A stretch of 64,000 bases of DNA from Oegoconia quadripuncta (taxonomy: Eukaryota; Arthropoda; Insecta; Lepidoptera; Autostichidae). Both the position numbers and the translations under genes were made by a program. The stretch spans positions 21,716,414-21,780,413 of the forward strand of contig OX438749.1 in NCBI GenBank assembly GCA_949316235.1, read 5' to 3'. Shown here piece after piece: positions 42,101 through 57,100 of the stretch (positions within the stretch are counted from its first letter, which is position 1; each line of letters opens with the position of its first letter). The notes below the pieces were generated by a model. The model did no database searches. It was given only the letters and a program-made list of their open reading frames with translations, and was not told the DNA's origin.

Positions 42101-45100
42101 GCGTTGCAGGTGGACCTTATGACCTGGGTCTCTACTAACTCAAAGCTATAACGATATAAATGCACTGTCCGTCCTTGTCATTGTGTTACGATATGACAAG
42201 GATGGACGGACGGAAAGGATGGAAGGAAGGGTGCATTGACGTCATAAACGATAAGAATTTCCAAAGCAATTGAATTACGGTCTGACTGCAGGTGAAGGCC
42301 ACGGGATGCAGGCCGCTTCCAACCGAACGCTCTGGAAATCCATGAAAGAGGCTATGTCCAGAATTTATCAGTCCCGTGACTGATAAGGTGATGATTGAGA
42401 ATACGAAGACCATAATTTTGTGCAGGTTCTGTTGACAGTAAATTTTAATTAACAGATACATCCCGGACCGCGAGTTTGACCCAGCTGTTATCTCGAAGGT
42501 TTCGTCAGCTTGCGAAGGGCTGTGCAGGTGGGTCCGGGCCATGGACGTATACGACAGAGTCATTAAGGTAAGCAATCGTCTCGTGAGAGTCAATAGTGGT
42601 AGTCTACACAGCGTTTACTGAATGTGAACGGCAATATCCAATATAGTTAAATACGTGATGTTAAAATACACAGTGGAATTCAGCTTCTTCATTTTAACCG
42701 CCTCTGTGGTTCAACAATCTCATACTGTAGGCTCAATGTTAACAAAGGTCGCGGGTTCGATTCCCAGCGGGGTACATGTTTAAGTACTCGGTTTGGTTAA
42801 TGGTAGGGTATTTTAAATGTCCGCCTGGCTAGCGACCACCATCTTATCTACGTAAGCTGCCAAGCAGCAATGTTAATAGCATTGTTGTGTTCCGGTTGTC
42901 AGAAATAAGATAGCCAGTCCCCTAAATAAGATGGGGTTTTCGGGTCAGTAGGCTTCCACCTTCGACCGCATCTTCACAAGTGTGATTGGGGTCAAATACT
43001 AACCCGTTGTGCATAACCCAAGCTGAATTCCACCGACTGGATTAACATCACATCACGTCATCAGCCCGTAAACATCTCACTGCAGGGATACAGGCCTTCA
43101 TTTGTATATGAGGGAGTATGGGCCATAGTACACCACGCTGGCCTAATGCGAGTTGGTGACTTCACATGCCTTCGTTTTTTTTTTATATCCGGCATGTAGG
43201 TTTCTTCACAATATTTTCCTTTAGCGTTTAAGAGCAGTCGCATAAATGTACATAATTAAATTAAATTTAAAAGCTCTTTGGCACATGGCCTGCCTGGGAA
43301 TCGAACCCGGACCTCCCAAATTGGGAGACTGTGTTCCCTCCAATGAGGCACCGATGCTCTTAACAACTGCCTTCGATTTAAAACAACCTGGACCAACAAT
43401 ATAATGTGCTCTCTGAAGTACGGAAATAGTTGTATTAAATTGGCACTAATGGTCACCCATCCAAGGACTGACAGCGCCACTTCGCTAATCGAAAACGAAT
43501 GGCGATTGCGACTGCGCCACGAATGCTACTATTAAAATTTTATATTGCCTATAGGCCTGCGACTCCGGCCTAAATCAATTAAATAAGTAAATATTTTGGA
43601 CACTCTAGACAATCATCTAGTCCCAAACTAAGCTTGGATAATAGATCACTAGCCCTCGGAATCTAAACTTTTCATTCTATGCAGGTGGTAGCGCCCAAGA
43701 AGGCGGCGCTGTTGGAGGCCGAAACGGAGCTCCAGTCACAGATGACGACGCTTAACGCCAAGCGAGCGCAGTTGCAGGGCGTACTCGACAAACTGCAGGT
43801 ACGTTGTTACTAACTCTTCGTCCGCGGCTTCGCCTGCGTAGAATTACATTAACATGGAGCAATCTTCTTTTTCCTAGGGAACCGTTTCGAGAATAAAAGT
43901 ATTCAATGTCTTCTACCAACACATTTTCTATCTGTGTGCCGAATTTCAGCGAAATCAGAGGGTCTCTCTAACAAAAAAGTCCGACGTTACGGCCGTCGCA
44001 CGCGCCGGCCGGTGATTGATATACGACTGACTTGATTCGTGGTGTTATTATCATGCGAAATTTATTTGGAACTCGTATTATCTAAGTTTTATTTATTTAA
44101 TTTAATTATGTAATTACGTGGGATAGGCTACAAACGCGACCGTCAAATAACAGAAAGCTTTATACGATTATGGTTTTGAAAAAAAAAATAAACTACCTAC
44201 CTACCTATGTCAATAGCTTCTATTTCACTTACGTAATATACTCTATTTTATTCCTTACGGTAAAAAAACTCATACGGTATGAGCATCAATGACTCGGGAA
44301 TAAATGTTCGTATTTATCACACAAACATTTACTGGGATTCGAACGCGCAACGCTGACCAGGTCACTATCCACCACTCCAATCGGGCGTGAATAATGAGTC
44401 AATAAGTCATGCAAATACCGCCTTTGGGACAGGCTTATGTCCAACAGTGAACTGTTATAGACTGTTAATATGTGTGTGTATAATACATAAATATTTCGGA
44501 CACTTACACCAACCATCTAGTCTCAAACTAAGCAAAGCCTGTACTATGGATACTAGATAACGGATAAATATACATAAATATTTATTTATACATCCATGAC
44601 TGGGGAATAAATGTTCGTATTCATCACACAAACATTTGCCCCTTCGCGGGATTCGAACCCGCAACCGTTGGTTTCGCCGACAGGATTACTATCCACTACA
44701 CCAATCGGTCGTGTATGTTGGATTATCAGTACAGAGAGAACTATGTTCGAATGATACCGTCAAAAAACACAATAATGCGGAAGTTTTTTGGCAGGAGCGA
44801 AATGATTTAATAGTTTTTACCGATACATGTACGTGTCACTTTAAAAGCTGGGCATGAAAGCATGAAATTATGTCCAGTTTTTGTTGTTAGTTTCTAAGTT
44901 AGTTTCCTTCCATCTTCGGACCACTAGGCGTGGAGAGGGATTCCACCCGTATATAGTTAATATACCGAACATTCGCACTAAGAAGTTCGATTCTTCATTC
45001 ATCATCCGAACAGCCAAGACATGGAACTCTCTTCCGGCGTCAGTCTTTCCCGAATTCTACAACCTTGGGATCTTCAATAGCAGAGTGAAACACGCGATTC

Positions 45101-48100
45101 CAGTAAATGCTTATGCATTTACTGGGATCGCGTGCTTCATCTTCGATCACATCGTCACTTTCCATCAGGTGAGATTGCGGTCAAACACGAATCCAGTCAA
45201 TCATAAAAAAAAAGGTGGCTGGTAGTGTCCTGTCCTGTCCTGGGGGAACTTACAGTGGTCTAATACCCTAGCTAGATGATCTGATCGCCAACGCCAATAC
45301 AGCTATGAACACATTAGATATACCATTGCTCTGCTTAGACCCTGAACGACGAGTTCGCGGAGATGACTCGCAAGAAGAAGGGTCTGGAGGACGAGATCGA
45401 GCTGTGCTCCACCAAGCTGACTCGCGCTGAGCAGCTCATCGGCGGGCTGGGCGGGGAGAAGGCGCGCTGGACCGAGCTGGCGCATGATCTGCAGGAGTTG
45501 CTGGGGAAGATCATTGGTAAGTCAGCTAGTAGGACGGGGTCAAGTGAAAACTTTCATGAAGAAAATTGGAAATACGCGACCAACAAGAGGCGTTTACAGA
45601 CTCTAAAATGCGGTGTTCAAATGTTTCCAGAAAATTGTGTTTACATTTGAAACTAGATTAATAATAAATAAATATCCTTAGACATACACACGGTGCCATC
45701 TAGTTTTACAGTAAGCAACTATAGGCTTGTGTTGTGGATACCAGATGGTTGATGTACTACATAAACACATTTTTCTTACACTCGGGTACACATCGTATTC
45801 ATCACACAAACATATGCCCCTAGCGGGATTCGAACCCGCAACCTTTTGGTATAGTGGTCAGAGTTGTTAACCACTACACCAAACAGGACAGGACAGGATA
45901 GCTTGGTAGTTGTCCCTTTCCACGTGAGGAAAGACGTCATCCAACGAGACCTGGACACCGCGAGCTTCGACAGCCTTGAGAGCCGCCAAGAATCCAACAT
46001 GTTTACGGACACGGATGACGCCCACATCCACCAGCGGCAATTGGCTCCATAATACGCGATGTGGACTCGCAGGCAGTTGAGGCTAATATGATTCCTCCTT
46101 TAGTCGATGGTAGTTCAGTCACAGGGCCTTCTGAACGGCGTGAAGAAAAAAGACTGCTGTGGTCGACTCGACACGCTTTCTGGCTATAACAGAGAACGCT
46201 GAGTTCGACGGCTACACCTCAACGTCAATTTGTCTCCTCGAACAAGGCCAACCCGATGTCGTACCCGTAGTAACGCACGACGTAGAAGAACTCGACCGAG
46301 GCTGCTGCGAAGACATAGATCCGCATGTAATCGGATCTGCTGCGAGAGATCCTCCAGGTTGCTTGGTAGCAACTTTACCCTTATCAGCTGTTCAACCAGC
46401 GCTTTCTGGGAAAGAGGTGATCTTAAGTAAGTCAGCAAGCTGGAGGACTAGCTGGCTACGTGAGAAGGTGCACTGGTTCAAGAGAGCTACACCTGTAGAT
46501 GAAATTGTAAGTTAGGGGGTCTCATATGCCTTTGACGTAGATCTGATGGCATCGAAGATAGAGAAGAAAAAGCTATTGAAGTTGTTTTTCCCAAATTTGG
46601 CAGTTTAAAGCCCGTATAAATAAATCAATCTCAATAGAAGTCTTGAGGCTGTATCAACCGACATGCGTCTTAAGCAGTTGACGCTATCTCAAGCTCAAAC
46701 CCATCTTGAGGTCTACTCAGCTGAGCATTCGCCTCAGCAACCTCTCAAGTGAGTACTGCTTGAGTACGCACGTGCTTTTCAGGTCTCAAGTAAGGTTTAT
46801 TAATCAACACGTTTACTTGACACCAGTCACAAGACTGTTCTCAATCTTGAGAATGGTTTAGAATACGGGCCTAAATGTCTCCTTAATAAATCTCTTTACT
46901 TTATCTCTGTACATTGGTTACTCTCAGATGGAACTGACTCAGTCTAACCGTCAAATGTTCCAGTCTTACTACAGAACTTCATTATATCTTCATATTTCAT
47001 CTGCTGTAGTTCATCCTATACTCCTAGCCAAAAACCACCCATCTTGTCTGGGATAAACCACACAACCAGCTAGGTGATAGAAATGATGTCCTTTATGAAT
47101 AACTTACGCCCAATTACTCACACGCTTTTTAACTTTAAGAGCTCTTAAATATCATGTCGTCACTTTCGGGTCGTTGACATTCAAAGAGACGCAATAAGCA
47201 GTTCTTACAGTCTGCGTATTCGGACGTCAGAGCTATCTTCACACCACAATGATAATTTGTTTGCAGGCGACGTGCTGCTATCGGCCGGCTTCATCGCTTA
47301 TCTCGGCCCGTACACGGTGAACTACCGACGGGAGATCCTCTCCATGTGGAACGAGAAGACCTACGGTCTCGGTAAGGAATTTAGGGAGCATTTCAATTTA
47401 ATTTCTACATTGTCCAGAGCCTAGCCTAAGCATAAAAATATTGATATCGATTGGAAAGTAGACCATTCTTTCTTTGGTGGCAGCAACTACTCTGCTGTGT
47501 GGGGAGCGAGCACTGAAAACCAGCAACACTGCTGAGTTCCTACCCATTCATACCATACGTTACTTCCCGATTGCTCCCGATGGCTCGGGCAATGGCGATA
47601 TTATTGCAAGCTACTACAGGCGAATAGACAACGTATTCACATTCGATTATGATCATGGAACCCGAGATGCTTACTGGTGAAAAGTAAACATATGAACGCC
47701 CCTCATGCCATTCAACTTGACACGCGCGTGTAGTCTGTGGAATTCAGCCGGACCTAGTCTATAATTCCTCCTAGCTCAAATCCCATGATCAACTTCTTAT
47801 TAGCTCCGACTCCTTTGAAGGCTGGTAGCAAGCAATATACAAAAGTACTCTGTGGTAGCAAGGGCCCCCCCATTTTCGATGTCCAGACCTTATATTACTG
47901 TTAACGTCGTCACCGCGCCGCTTCCGGCGATACCAGCGCCACCAGGTTTACTTCCCATTGCAAACCGCGTATTATGATAGTCATCTAACTGTCAAAATTA
48001 TGAATTCTATCGCTAATTTATCGCTATCTACGACATATACATAACAATAGGCCTAGAAAGAAAGGTGGGGAGGGATTCCACCCTTATATAGTTAATATAC

Positions 48101-51100
48101 CGAACATTCGCACTAAGAAGTTCGATTCTTCATTCATCATCCGAACAGCCAAGGCATGGAACTCCCTTCCGGCGTCAGTCTTTCCTGAATCCTACAACCT
48201 TGGGATCTTCAAGAGCAGAGTGAATAGGCATTTACTGAGATTGCGTGCTACATCTCCGACCACATCGTCACTTTCCATCAGGTGAGATTGTAGTCAAACG
48301 CGAATCCAGTCAATCATAAAAAAAAAAAATCTAAGTGAATGGCTAATTCAACGATCTGCCTACGATTTATACATCATATGTCCAGACATCCCGTGTTCCC
48401 CGTCGTTCTCGCTGGTAACGACGCTGGGCGAGCCGGTGGTGATCCGCGCGTGGAACATCGCGGGGCTGCCCGTGGACGCCTTCTCCATCGAGAACGGCAT
48501 CATCGTCGAGAAGTCGCGCCGCTGGCCGCTCATGATCGACCCCCAAGGTGCGCTCATTTCATCTGTACGAAGACCTATTTGGTGTAGTGGTTACAGACCC
48601 TGACCACTATGTCTAGAGGTTGCAGTTTCGAATCCCACTAGGGCCATATATAATAATTATAATAATAATAAATAAATATCCTTGTATATACACACAACGC
48701 CATCTAGTTCCACATTAAGCAACTATAGGCTTGTGTTGTGAATACCAAATGGTTGATATACTACACAAATACATAAAATGAAAAACATTCATAACTCGGA
48801 ACACATGTCTGTATTCATCATATATACATATGCCCCTAGCGGGATTTGAACCCGCAACCTTTTGGTATAGCAGTCAGAGTTTCTAACCACTACACCAAAC
48901 AGGTCGTCCTCAAACTTATGGACATGTGTCTGAATGTTTACCTTTGTAATATGTATGTACTTACTTAAAAAGAAAAAAGTATTCGTGAAGTTTATCAACC
49001 ACCATAATCCCTGAGTTTCTTACTCATTATTTTCTTTTACGCGATTAAAAATTAATGATCGAATTCTAACTTCACAATTAGAAGTTGCAGAAGCTTTTGA
49101 AAAATTCTTTACTGATATCCCAATATTAACTACAAATTCTCTGAATTCATGTCCCACACTCGCTGAATCGCTACTTAAACAAAATGTGGAGATTTGTGAC
49201 TCCCATTTTAAATTTAATCATGTAAGTCCTATAGACATCTTAAAAGCATTTCGTTCTTTAGACAAGAAAAAAACTGCCGACCTTCACGGTTTATCAGTAA
49301 AAATTATTAGTGCCGTAATTGATTGTATTTCACCACACTTAGCTTATATCTTTAATAAATGTACTGATGATGGCATATTTCCTGATCTCATGAAGCACAG
49401 TAAAGTCATACCTTTATTTAAAGCCGGTAGTACATCAGACCCCTCTAATTTTAGACCTATTTCAATACTACCGACTCTCAGCAAAATCTTTGAAAAAATT
49501 ATATTAAATCAGATATCGAGTTATTTTTACAGTAACAATCTAATGTCATATAAACAATTCGGTTTTACAAGGGGCCGCTCGACAACCGATGCAGGTGTCG
49601 AGCTCTTACAATATATTTTTGAGGCTTGGGAAGATGCGCGGGATGCAATAGGAGTATTTTGCGACTTGTCCAAGGCCTTTGATTGCGTTCATCACGACAC
49701 TTTAATCAGGAAATTACGTCATTATGGTGTAACCGGCCGAGCTCTCGACCTTCTGAATTCTTATTTGAGTAACCGAGTTCAGAGGGTTGATATCAGTGGT
49801 AATACATCGTCAGGGTCGACAGTCTGTATGGGCGTCCCACAAGGCTCCATTCTCGGACCATTTTTGTTTTTGGTTTACATAAATGACTTGCCAAACCTTG
49901 TAAACGATAAACATGAAATAGTATTGTTTGCTGACGATACCTCTGTAATGTTTAAAGTAAATAGACTAAAATTAAATTATGACGACGTGAACAATGCTAT
50001 TTCTCAAATAGTAGAATGGTTTACGGCAAATAATTTGTTACTGAATGAGAAAAAAACTAAATGTGTAAAATTTGTACTGCCTAATGTCAGGGAGGTGCCC
50101 ACAAATATAATGATAAAAAATGTCACTCTAGACCTTGTTGAGTCCACTGTATTTTTGGGCATTACTTTGGACGCCAAATTACAATGGGGTCCTCATATCC
50201 ATAAATTGGCGAAGAAGCTCAGCTCTGCAGCGTATGCAGTCAAAAAAATTAGACAAATATCGGACGTAAATACTGCTAGATTAGTATATTTTAGTTATTT
50301 CCATAGCCTGATGTCTTACGGTATCTTGCTGTGGGGAAATGCCGCGGATATCAATACAATCTTTGTTTTACAAAAACGAGCCGTTCGCGCAATTTATCAA
50401 TTGAGACCTGCAGTGTCACTTAGAGATAGATTTAAAGAGTATAATATTCTAACCTTTTCGTCACAGTACATTTTTGAAAATCTAATATATGTCAAAAAAA
50501 AATATAGCATCATTTAGGAAAAATAGTGATAAACATGATGTCAATACAAGAAATAAAGATAAACTGGCAGGTCACATAAGTCGCCTCCACAAAGTCAGTA
50601 ATTCATTCAAAGGGTTATGTATACGCTTTTTCAATAAAGTTCCTGTTGATATACAAAATCTTCCTTTCAATAAATTTAAAGATACTATAAAACAGAAACT
50701 TATTAAGAAAGCATATTATAAAATATCAGATTATTTAGATGATAAACAATCATGGACATAACCAGCCCGTTCGCATAACCAGGCTATTTCACAATTAATA
50801 ATGAAATATTATAATATAAAATAATAATTTTGTAATATAAAAACCTTTTTTTAAAAAGAGCGACCTCTCGAGTTTCTTGCTTGTTCTTCTCAGGGGAAAA
50901 TTGCCTTTTGAACAAGCAGTAGCTTTAAAAATGTAAAATCTGACTATTTTAAGTGTACCCTGTGTACCTACAAAATAAAGCATTTTTTGATTTTGATTTT
51001 GATTTTGATTTTTCGAAGCGCTAAATAATAATAAATAAATATTTCCGACACTTACACCAATCATCTAGTCCCAAACTAAGCAAAGCTTGTGCTATGGATC

Positions 51101-54100
51101 CTAGATAACGGATAAACATACATACATATTTATATGAACATCCAAAACTCGGGAATAAATGTTCATATTCATCATACAAACATTTACCCCTGGCGGGATT
51201 CGAACCCGCAACCATTGGTTTCGCTGATAGGGTGACTATCCACTACACCAATAGGTCGTCTAAATGTCTCTTAATACTGTTGCATATGTTATTTTCTTAC
51301 AAAAAAGAATTAAATTATACTTTGATTCAAATTTCTTTTCTCTCTAGAGGCCATCTAATAGTCAGAGTCTTCATGTCACCCCGGTAGCCCACCGACTTCT
51401 TTTAACGACTGCATCGAGTCGACCAGCAAACTGAACCGTCTGAAAGCTCGGAAACACAACTGTCCTTAATATATGAATCCAAAAAATATTACAGAACAAG
51501 CCAATAAATGGGTGAAGAACATGGAACGCGAGAACCAACTGAAGGTGATTAAGTTAACAGACTCCAACTATGTCCGGGTGCTGGAGAACGCGATCCAGAT
51601 GGGCATCCCAGTCATGCTGGAGAATATCCGCGAACAGCTGGACGCGGTGTTGGAGCCAGTACTGCTGAGAAATGTCTTCAGGTGAGCAGAATTTGTATGT
51701 GGAAGACTGTAGTACCGCAATGGTTTTTTTTATCATGCATAACGGGTTGGTACTTGACCTCAATCACACCTGATGTTAAGTGAAGATGAGGTCGATGGTG
51801 CAAGCGTACTGACCCGGAAACCCCAACACAGTTGGACTGGCTATCTTATCTCTGACAACCGGAACAACAATGCTATTAATGTTGCTGCTTGGCGGCGGAT
51901 TTAGATAAGATAGTGGTAGCTAGCCAAGCGGACATTTAAAATGCCCTACCATCAACCAAACATAGTTCTTAAACATGTACCCCGCTGGGGTTCGAACCCG
52001 CGACCTCCGAATCGTAAACACAATGTTGTTTACATTGAACTAATACATGTTTTAGAACTATTTCGTCCCGTTTTTGATTTTTTATCATATGTAGATATTA
52101 AATTAACCAGACTGGGGATTTTATTTTATTTTTTTGTTTTAAAGGTACAAATACAAAGCATTTCGCCGCCCGGGCTCAGTAGACATTGACTCAATTTTCA
52201 GGCAGAATCGGGCTCTGAGACAGAACTAATATACTCTCTCCCCGTTGCTAACCGACTAGTTCGTGTGCTTAACTGGACAATCGTCGCATTCCGATAAGCG
52301 TAACCTCACATACCTCACCCGAAGGCTCATAATGTCAAAGTCTTTACGTTGGAGTAAAAAAAAAAAAATATCCTTACACATACACACAGCGCCATCTAGT
52401 TCCACAGTAAGCAACTATAGGCTTGTGTTGTGGATACCAGATGGTTGATATACTACATAGATACATTTTTTTTTTGTAAATAAATACTTATTATAAATGA
52501 AAACATCCATAACTCAGGTACGCATGTCCGTATCCATCACACAAACACTATACTTTTGGTATAGTGGCCAGAGTTGCTAACCACTACACCAAACAGGTCG
52601 TCAAGAGTAACTCAGTCATGACTGTCTTTGTGTTGTGTTCGCAGATCGGGCGGCGTGGATTGCCTGAAGCTGGGTGACAATATTCTAGAGTACAACTTCT
52701 CTTTCCGTTTTTATATCACCACCAGGTTGAGCAACCCTCACTACTTGCCGGAGATCGCTGTTAAGGTATGATTATTTTATACAATACAATACAAATACTC
52801 TTTATTGTGCAAAATAATTTTCAATAATTTTTGATGATAACAATAGAACACAATTTGGCGGTCTTATCACTAAGAGCGATCTCTTTCAGACAACCCACAG
52901 CCTGTGGGACATTTGTAGGTAGAAAAACAGGTAGGGTGCACGATACTACCAACTAAAGAAATAATTATAGATAAGTATGCATAAATATAATAATAATATC
53001 ATATTAATGGACTTAATTATATATATAAATACTTGATATATAGTATAAAACACAATCGCTAGAAGCACTTATAGATAGTCAACTAATGTTCACGAGGCGG
53101 GAGTTAACGAAAAGGAAATCCCATCAAAAACAATACTTGTCAAAAAAACCAAGTCTCGCAACTCAGTTGTTCTGCGGTAAAAAGTTGTGAGATCCATGTA
53201 ATACCAAGTCGGTTGTTAATTTATTCAGTCTCTACTTAAGCGACTTTCTGTCTTAATACGTCCAGTCTCTAAGACCACGATCGTGGTCCATAACAATTGA
53301 AAATTAATTGTGTCTGGAATCTCCGTACTCGAAGCATTAAGTTGTTACGTAATAATTAACAGCATCTTATAGTGACGCATATCAATATTAAAATTCTTTA
53401 ATGTTTTATATAAATATATTGAGACTTGGCCATCGCACTAAATAATTGAATTTACATGTGTTTTCAGGCGATTGAATTTACACGTCTTTTAGGCGATGGC
53501 CAAGTCTCAATATATTTATATAAAACATTAAAGAATTTTAATATTGATCGAAGAAGGTCGCCGCGGGGTTTTAGTGGGTATCCCTCCCGATAGGGAGGGG
53601 AGTCCCACATAATCGTCTCGCTGTCCCCCAGGCGAGCGGTACGCGTAATGCGTTTCCCTAGGGCACATAGCTCGAAGAACTGATGACTGGTAGGGCATTA
53701 AGGGCAAGCGCAGCGTAGGACGTCAACTCACAAGGTGGACAAACGACCTGATAAGGGTCGCGGGAAATCGCTGGATATAGGCAGCTTCAAACAGATCTAT
53801 GTTCAGCAGTGGATTTCCTGTAGTTGATATGATGGTAAAAGTCATCTTAATGACCATCAATGAATCTCAGGTCGTCCTTGATACATACATACATACATAA
53901 TGTCACGCCTGTTTCCCGTAGGGGTAGGCAGAGACCACAGACTTCCACTTGCTACGATCCTGACACACCTCTTCTGCTTCCTTCACTCTCATAAGGTGGT
54001 TCATACATGCTCGACGGTTTAGGGTACTCTTGACTTGGCCTTTCTTTAAGACTTCCTCGATTTGATCATGGTACGTTCGCCGTGGTCTTCCCCTACCAAC

Positions 54101-57100
54101 ACTACCATCCAAATTCGCTTTGTATATCTCTTTCGTAAGTCTTCTTTCCTTCATCCCCTCCACATGTCCAAACCATCTCAGCATATCTTTTTCAATCTTT
54201 GTCACTACGTCTTCATTCAGACTGCTTAACTCCCTAATTACACTATTTCTGGTTCTATCTTTCAAAGTCACCACATTCATACTTCTCAATTATCTCATTT
54301 CCACTGCATTTTTCTACTTCCATTCTTCTTTCGCCATACCCAGCATTTACTCCCGTAAGTCAGTGTTGGAACGAGTACCCCGCCATGAACACCAGACGAG
54401 CTTTTTTGGGCATGCAGTGCTCCATTTACCTGATTGCCGGCATTCAGTCTTCTTTCGATGTCCTTATCACACTTACCATCCCTTGTAAACAGTGAACCCA
54501 AATACACAAACTCACCCACTTGCTCCAATTTTCGTCCTTGATGTATGCTCGTAATTAGAAAAGGATAGGACTAGCTTAAATTGACACATTGTATCCATCA
54601 GGTGACGATGCTGAACTTCATGATCACACCGCAAGGGTTGCAAGATCAACTGCTCGGTATCGTGGTGGCCCAGGACCGGCCGGAGTTGGAGCTCAAGAAG
54701 AATCAGCTCATCGTTGAGGGCGCTAACAACAAGCGGACACTTAAAGAGATTGAAGACCAGATCCTCGAGGTAAACGAATATGGCGGCCGGAATTCAATTG
54801 AATTGGAGACGTAATCCCAAAATAATAATCCGTAAATGGAGCGGCAGAGACCGAGGATCGAGGCCTTTATAGCGTGGACAGCAAGGGTTCCTATGATAAT
54901 AATAATAATAAATATCTTTACACATACACACAGCTGTTGTTTGTGTGACGAATACGAACATTTATTCCCGAGTTATGGATGTTTATACGAGATGAGTTTT
55001 TTTACTGTTACCATCTGTTACGAAGAAAATAGTGAAATAGAAGGTAGGTAGTTATTTTTTATTTTATTTAAAAAACGCACGCTACGGCCGGTGATTCATA
55101 TGCGACTGGCGGGATTCCTAAGGTATCTATCATGTGAGATTTATTTGGAACTCAAATTTTCTAAGTTTCCTTTATTTATTTAATTTAATGGAATCTCGAA
55201 TCTCGAAACTGGCTTACATGTTCACATACAACGCCATCTAGTTTTACACTAAGCAACTAGGCTTGTATTATGGATAGCGGATGGTTGATAAACTACACAA
55301 ATACATTTTTTTTTGTAAATAAATACGTATATAAATGAAAAACATCCATATCTCGGGAACACATGTTTGTATTCATCATAGAAACATATGTCCCTAGCGA
55401 TTTTCGAACCCGCGACCTTGTGGTATATCAGTCAGAGTTTCTAACCACTACACCAAACAGGTCGGTAAATGATGACCAGGTTTGAAGGTCGAGGGCATTA
55501 GTGCAGTCACTGCGGACCAATATATACAAGATAGTGCTTTACTCAAACAAGTCGATTAATTTAAATAAAACAGCTTAGTATAGTAAGAATTTATTTAAAG
55601 TAACAACTGTTAAAAGTACATTTAGTAAAATTCAGGACCGCCTTTCCAGAGATTTTGCAAAAATGTTCATCCGTGCTTTTGCCTCTAAACCGCGCTTTTG
55701 GTTGTTCTTTTTTTATATTAGGCAATGATGCTTGTACTGCCTATATTTATACAGCCAAAATCAAAAATGATTTATTTTGTAGGTGCACAGGGTACACTTA
55801 AAATAGATAAACTTTACATTTTTATAGCTACTGCTTGTTCAAAAGACAATTTTCCCCTGAGAAGAACCAGGAAGAAACTCGAGAGGTTGCTCTTTAAAAA
55901 AAAAAAGATTTTTATATTACAAAATTATTAATAAAACAACAATTTCAATAAATACTTAATAAACTATTTTTGGAAAAAAAAATAATAATAATTATTATTA
56001 TTTTATAATATATTATAATATTTTTCCAAATTCTGAATAAAATCTTTTTGCTGTTTCAAAACAATAATTAATTTTTAAAAGGAAATTAAAAAAAATCGCC
56101 AGCAATGAAATACCATACAACATTGCACGTGTCTATTCGATTAGCGCGGAAAGAATGACTTTTCTCAAACATGGTTGTCAAAATAATGACTGTAGGAATA
56201 CTGTCCGTGTAGTGCTGGTCACAATAAACGTCCAAGTAATATTTCTGTAAGTCCTTCATTTTGCACTTAAGTTAGTTGACACTGTAACGGAGAGCGTGTT
56301 CATTAGCGAGAGAGCCATAGAGCCGAGAGCCTCATTGTTGCCATATAAAATAACATATATTTTAAATTGATTGTTGCCAGCAATAATGACCACATTACAT
56401 TTTTGGGTAAAAACATTTTCACATGAACAATACTCACAGGTGCTGTCATCGGCCGGCAATATCCTGGAAGACGAATCAGCCAACCGGATCCTGTCATCGT
56501 CGAAGGTGCTCTCCATTGAGATCCAGGCGAAGCAAGCCGCCGCCGCCATCACGGAGAAAGAGATTGATGACGCCCGCCTTCTCTACGTGCCGGTGTCCAA
56601 GCATAGCTCCGTTCTGTTCTTCTGTATATCAGATTTGTCGAACATCGATCCTATGTATCAGTATTCGCTTAACTGGTAATTGCATAGCACAAACAATGTA
56701 TTTACCGTAATATAGTCCCCAGCGGGGTACATATTTAGTACCCGGTTTTGTTGGTGGTAGGGCATTTTAAAATGTTCGCCTGGCTAGCTACCAATATCTT
56801 ATCTAAGTCTGCCGCGAAACAGCAATGTTAATAGCAATGTTGTGTTCCGGTTATCAGAGATAAGATAGCCAGTCGCCCAAATAAGATGGAGTTTCCGGGT
56901 CAGTACACTTCCACCTTTAGAGTCATCTCTAAATGAAGATGAGCCACATGAGCACAAGCCACTCCATATGGTTTAATAATTTTGGGCAAAAAACGTTTCC
57001 CAAAGATTCACATGCCAAATTATGTTTTCTAAATTTCCATTTGGCAAAAAACAATTGGCAAAACAACTTTTCGCAATTTTACAGTTACCAATACTATTTT

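Larger units (their letters stand above)
49010..51013 (+). mobile_element. 5'-truncated LINE with reverse transcriptase
   Basis: Open coding sequence from about 49060, an ORF2 end at 50761, a 3' UTR with gagcgacctctcgagtttcttgcttgttcttctcagggg, and tail tttttgattttgattttgattttgattttt. The endonuclease and ORF1 are missing. It sits in intron 32 in the same orientation as the dynein gene. Confidence 0.85.
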
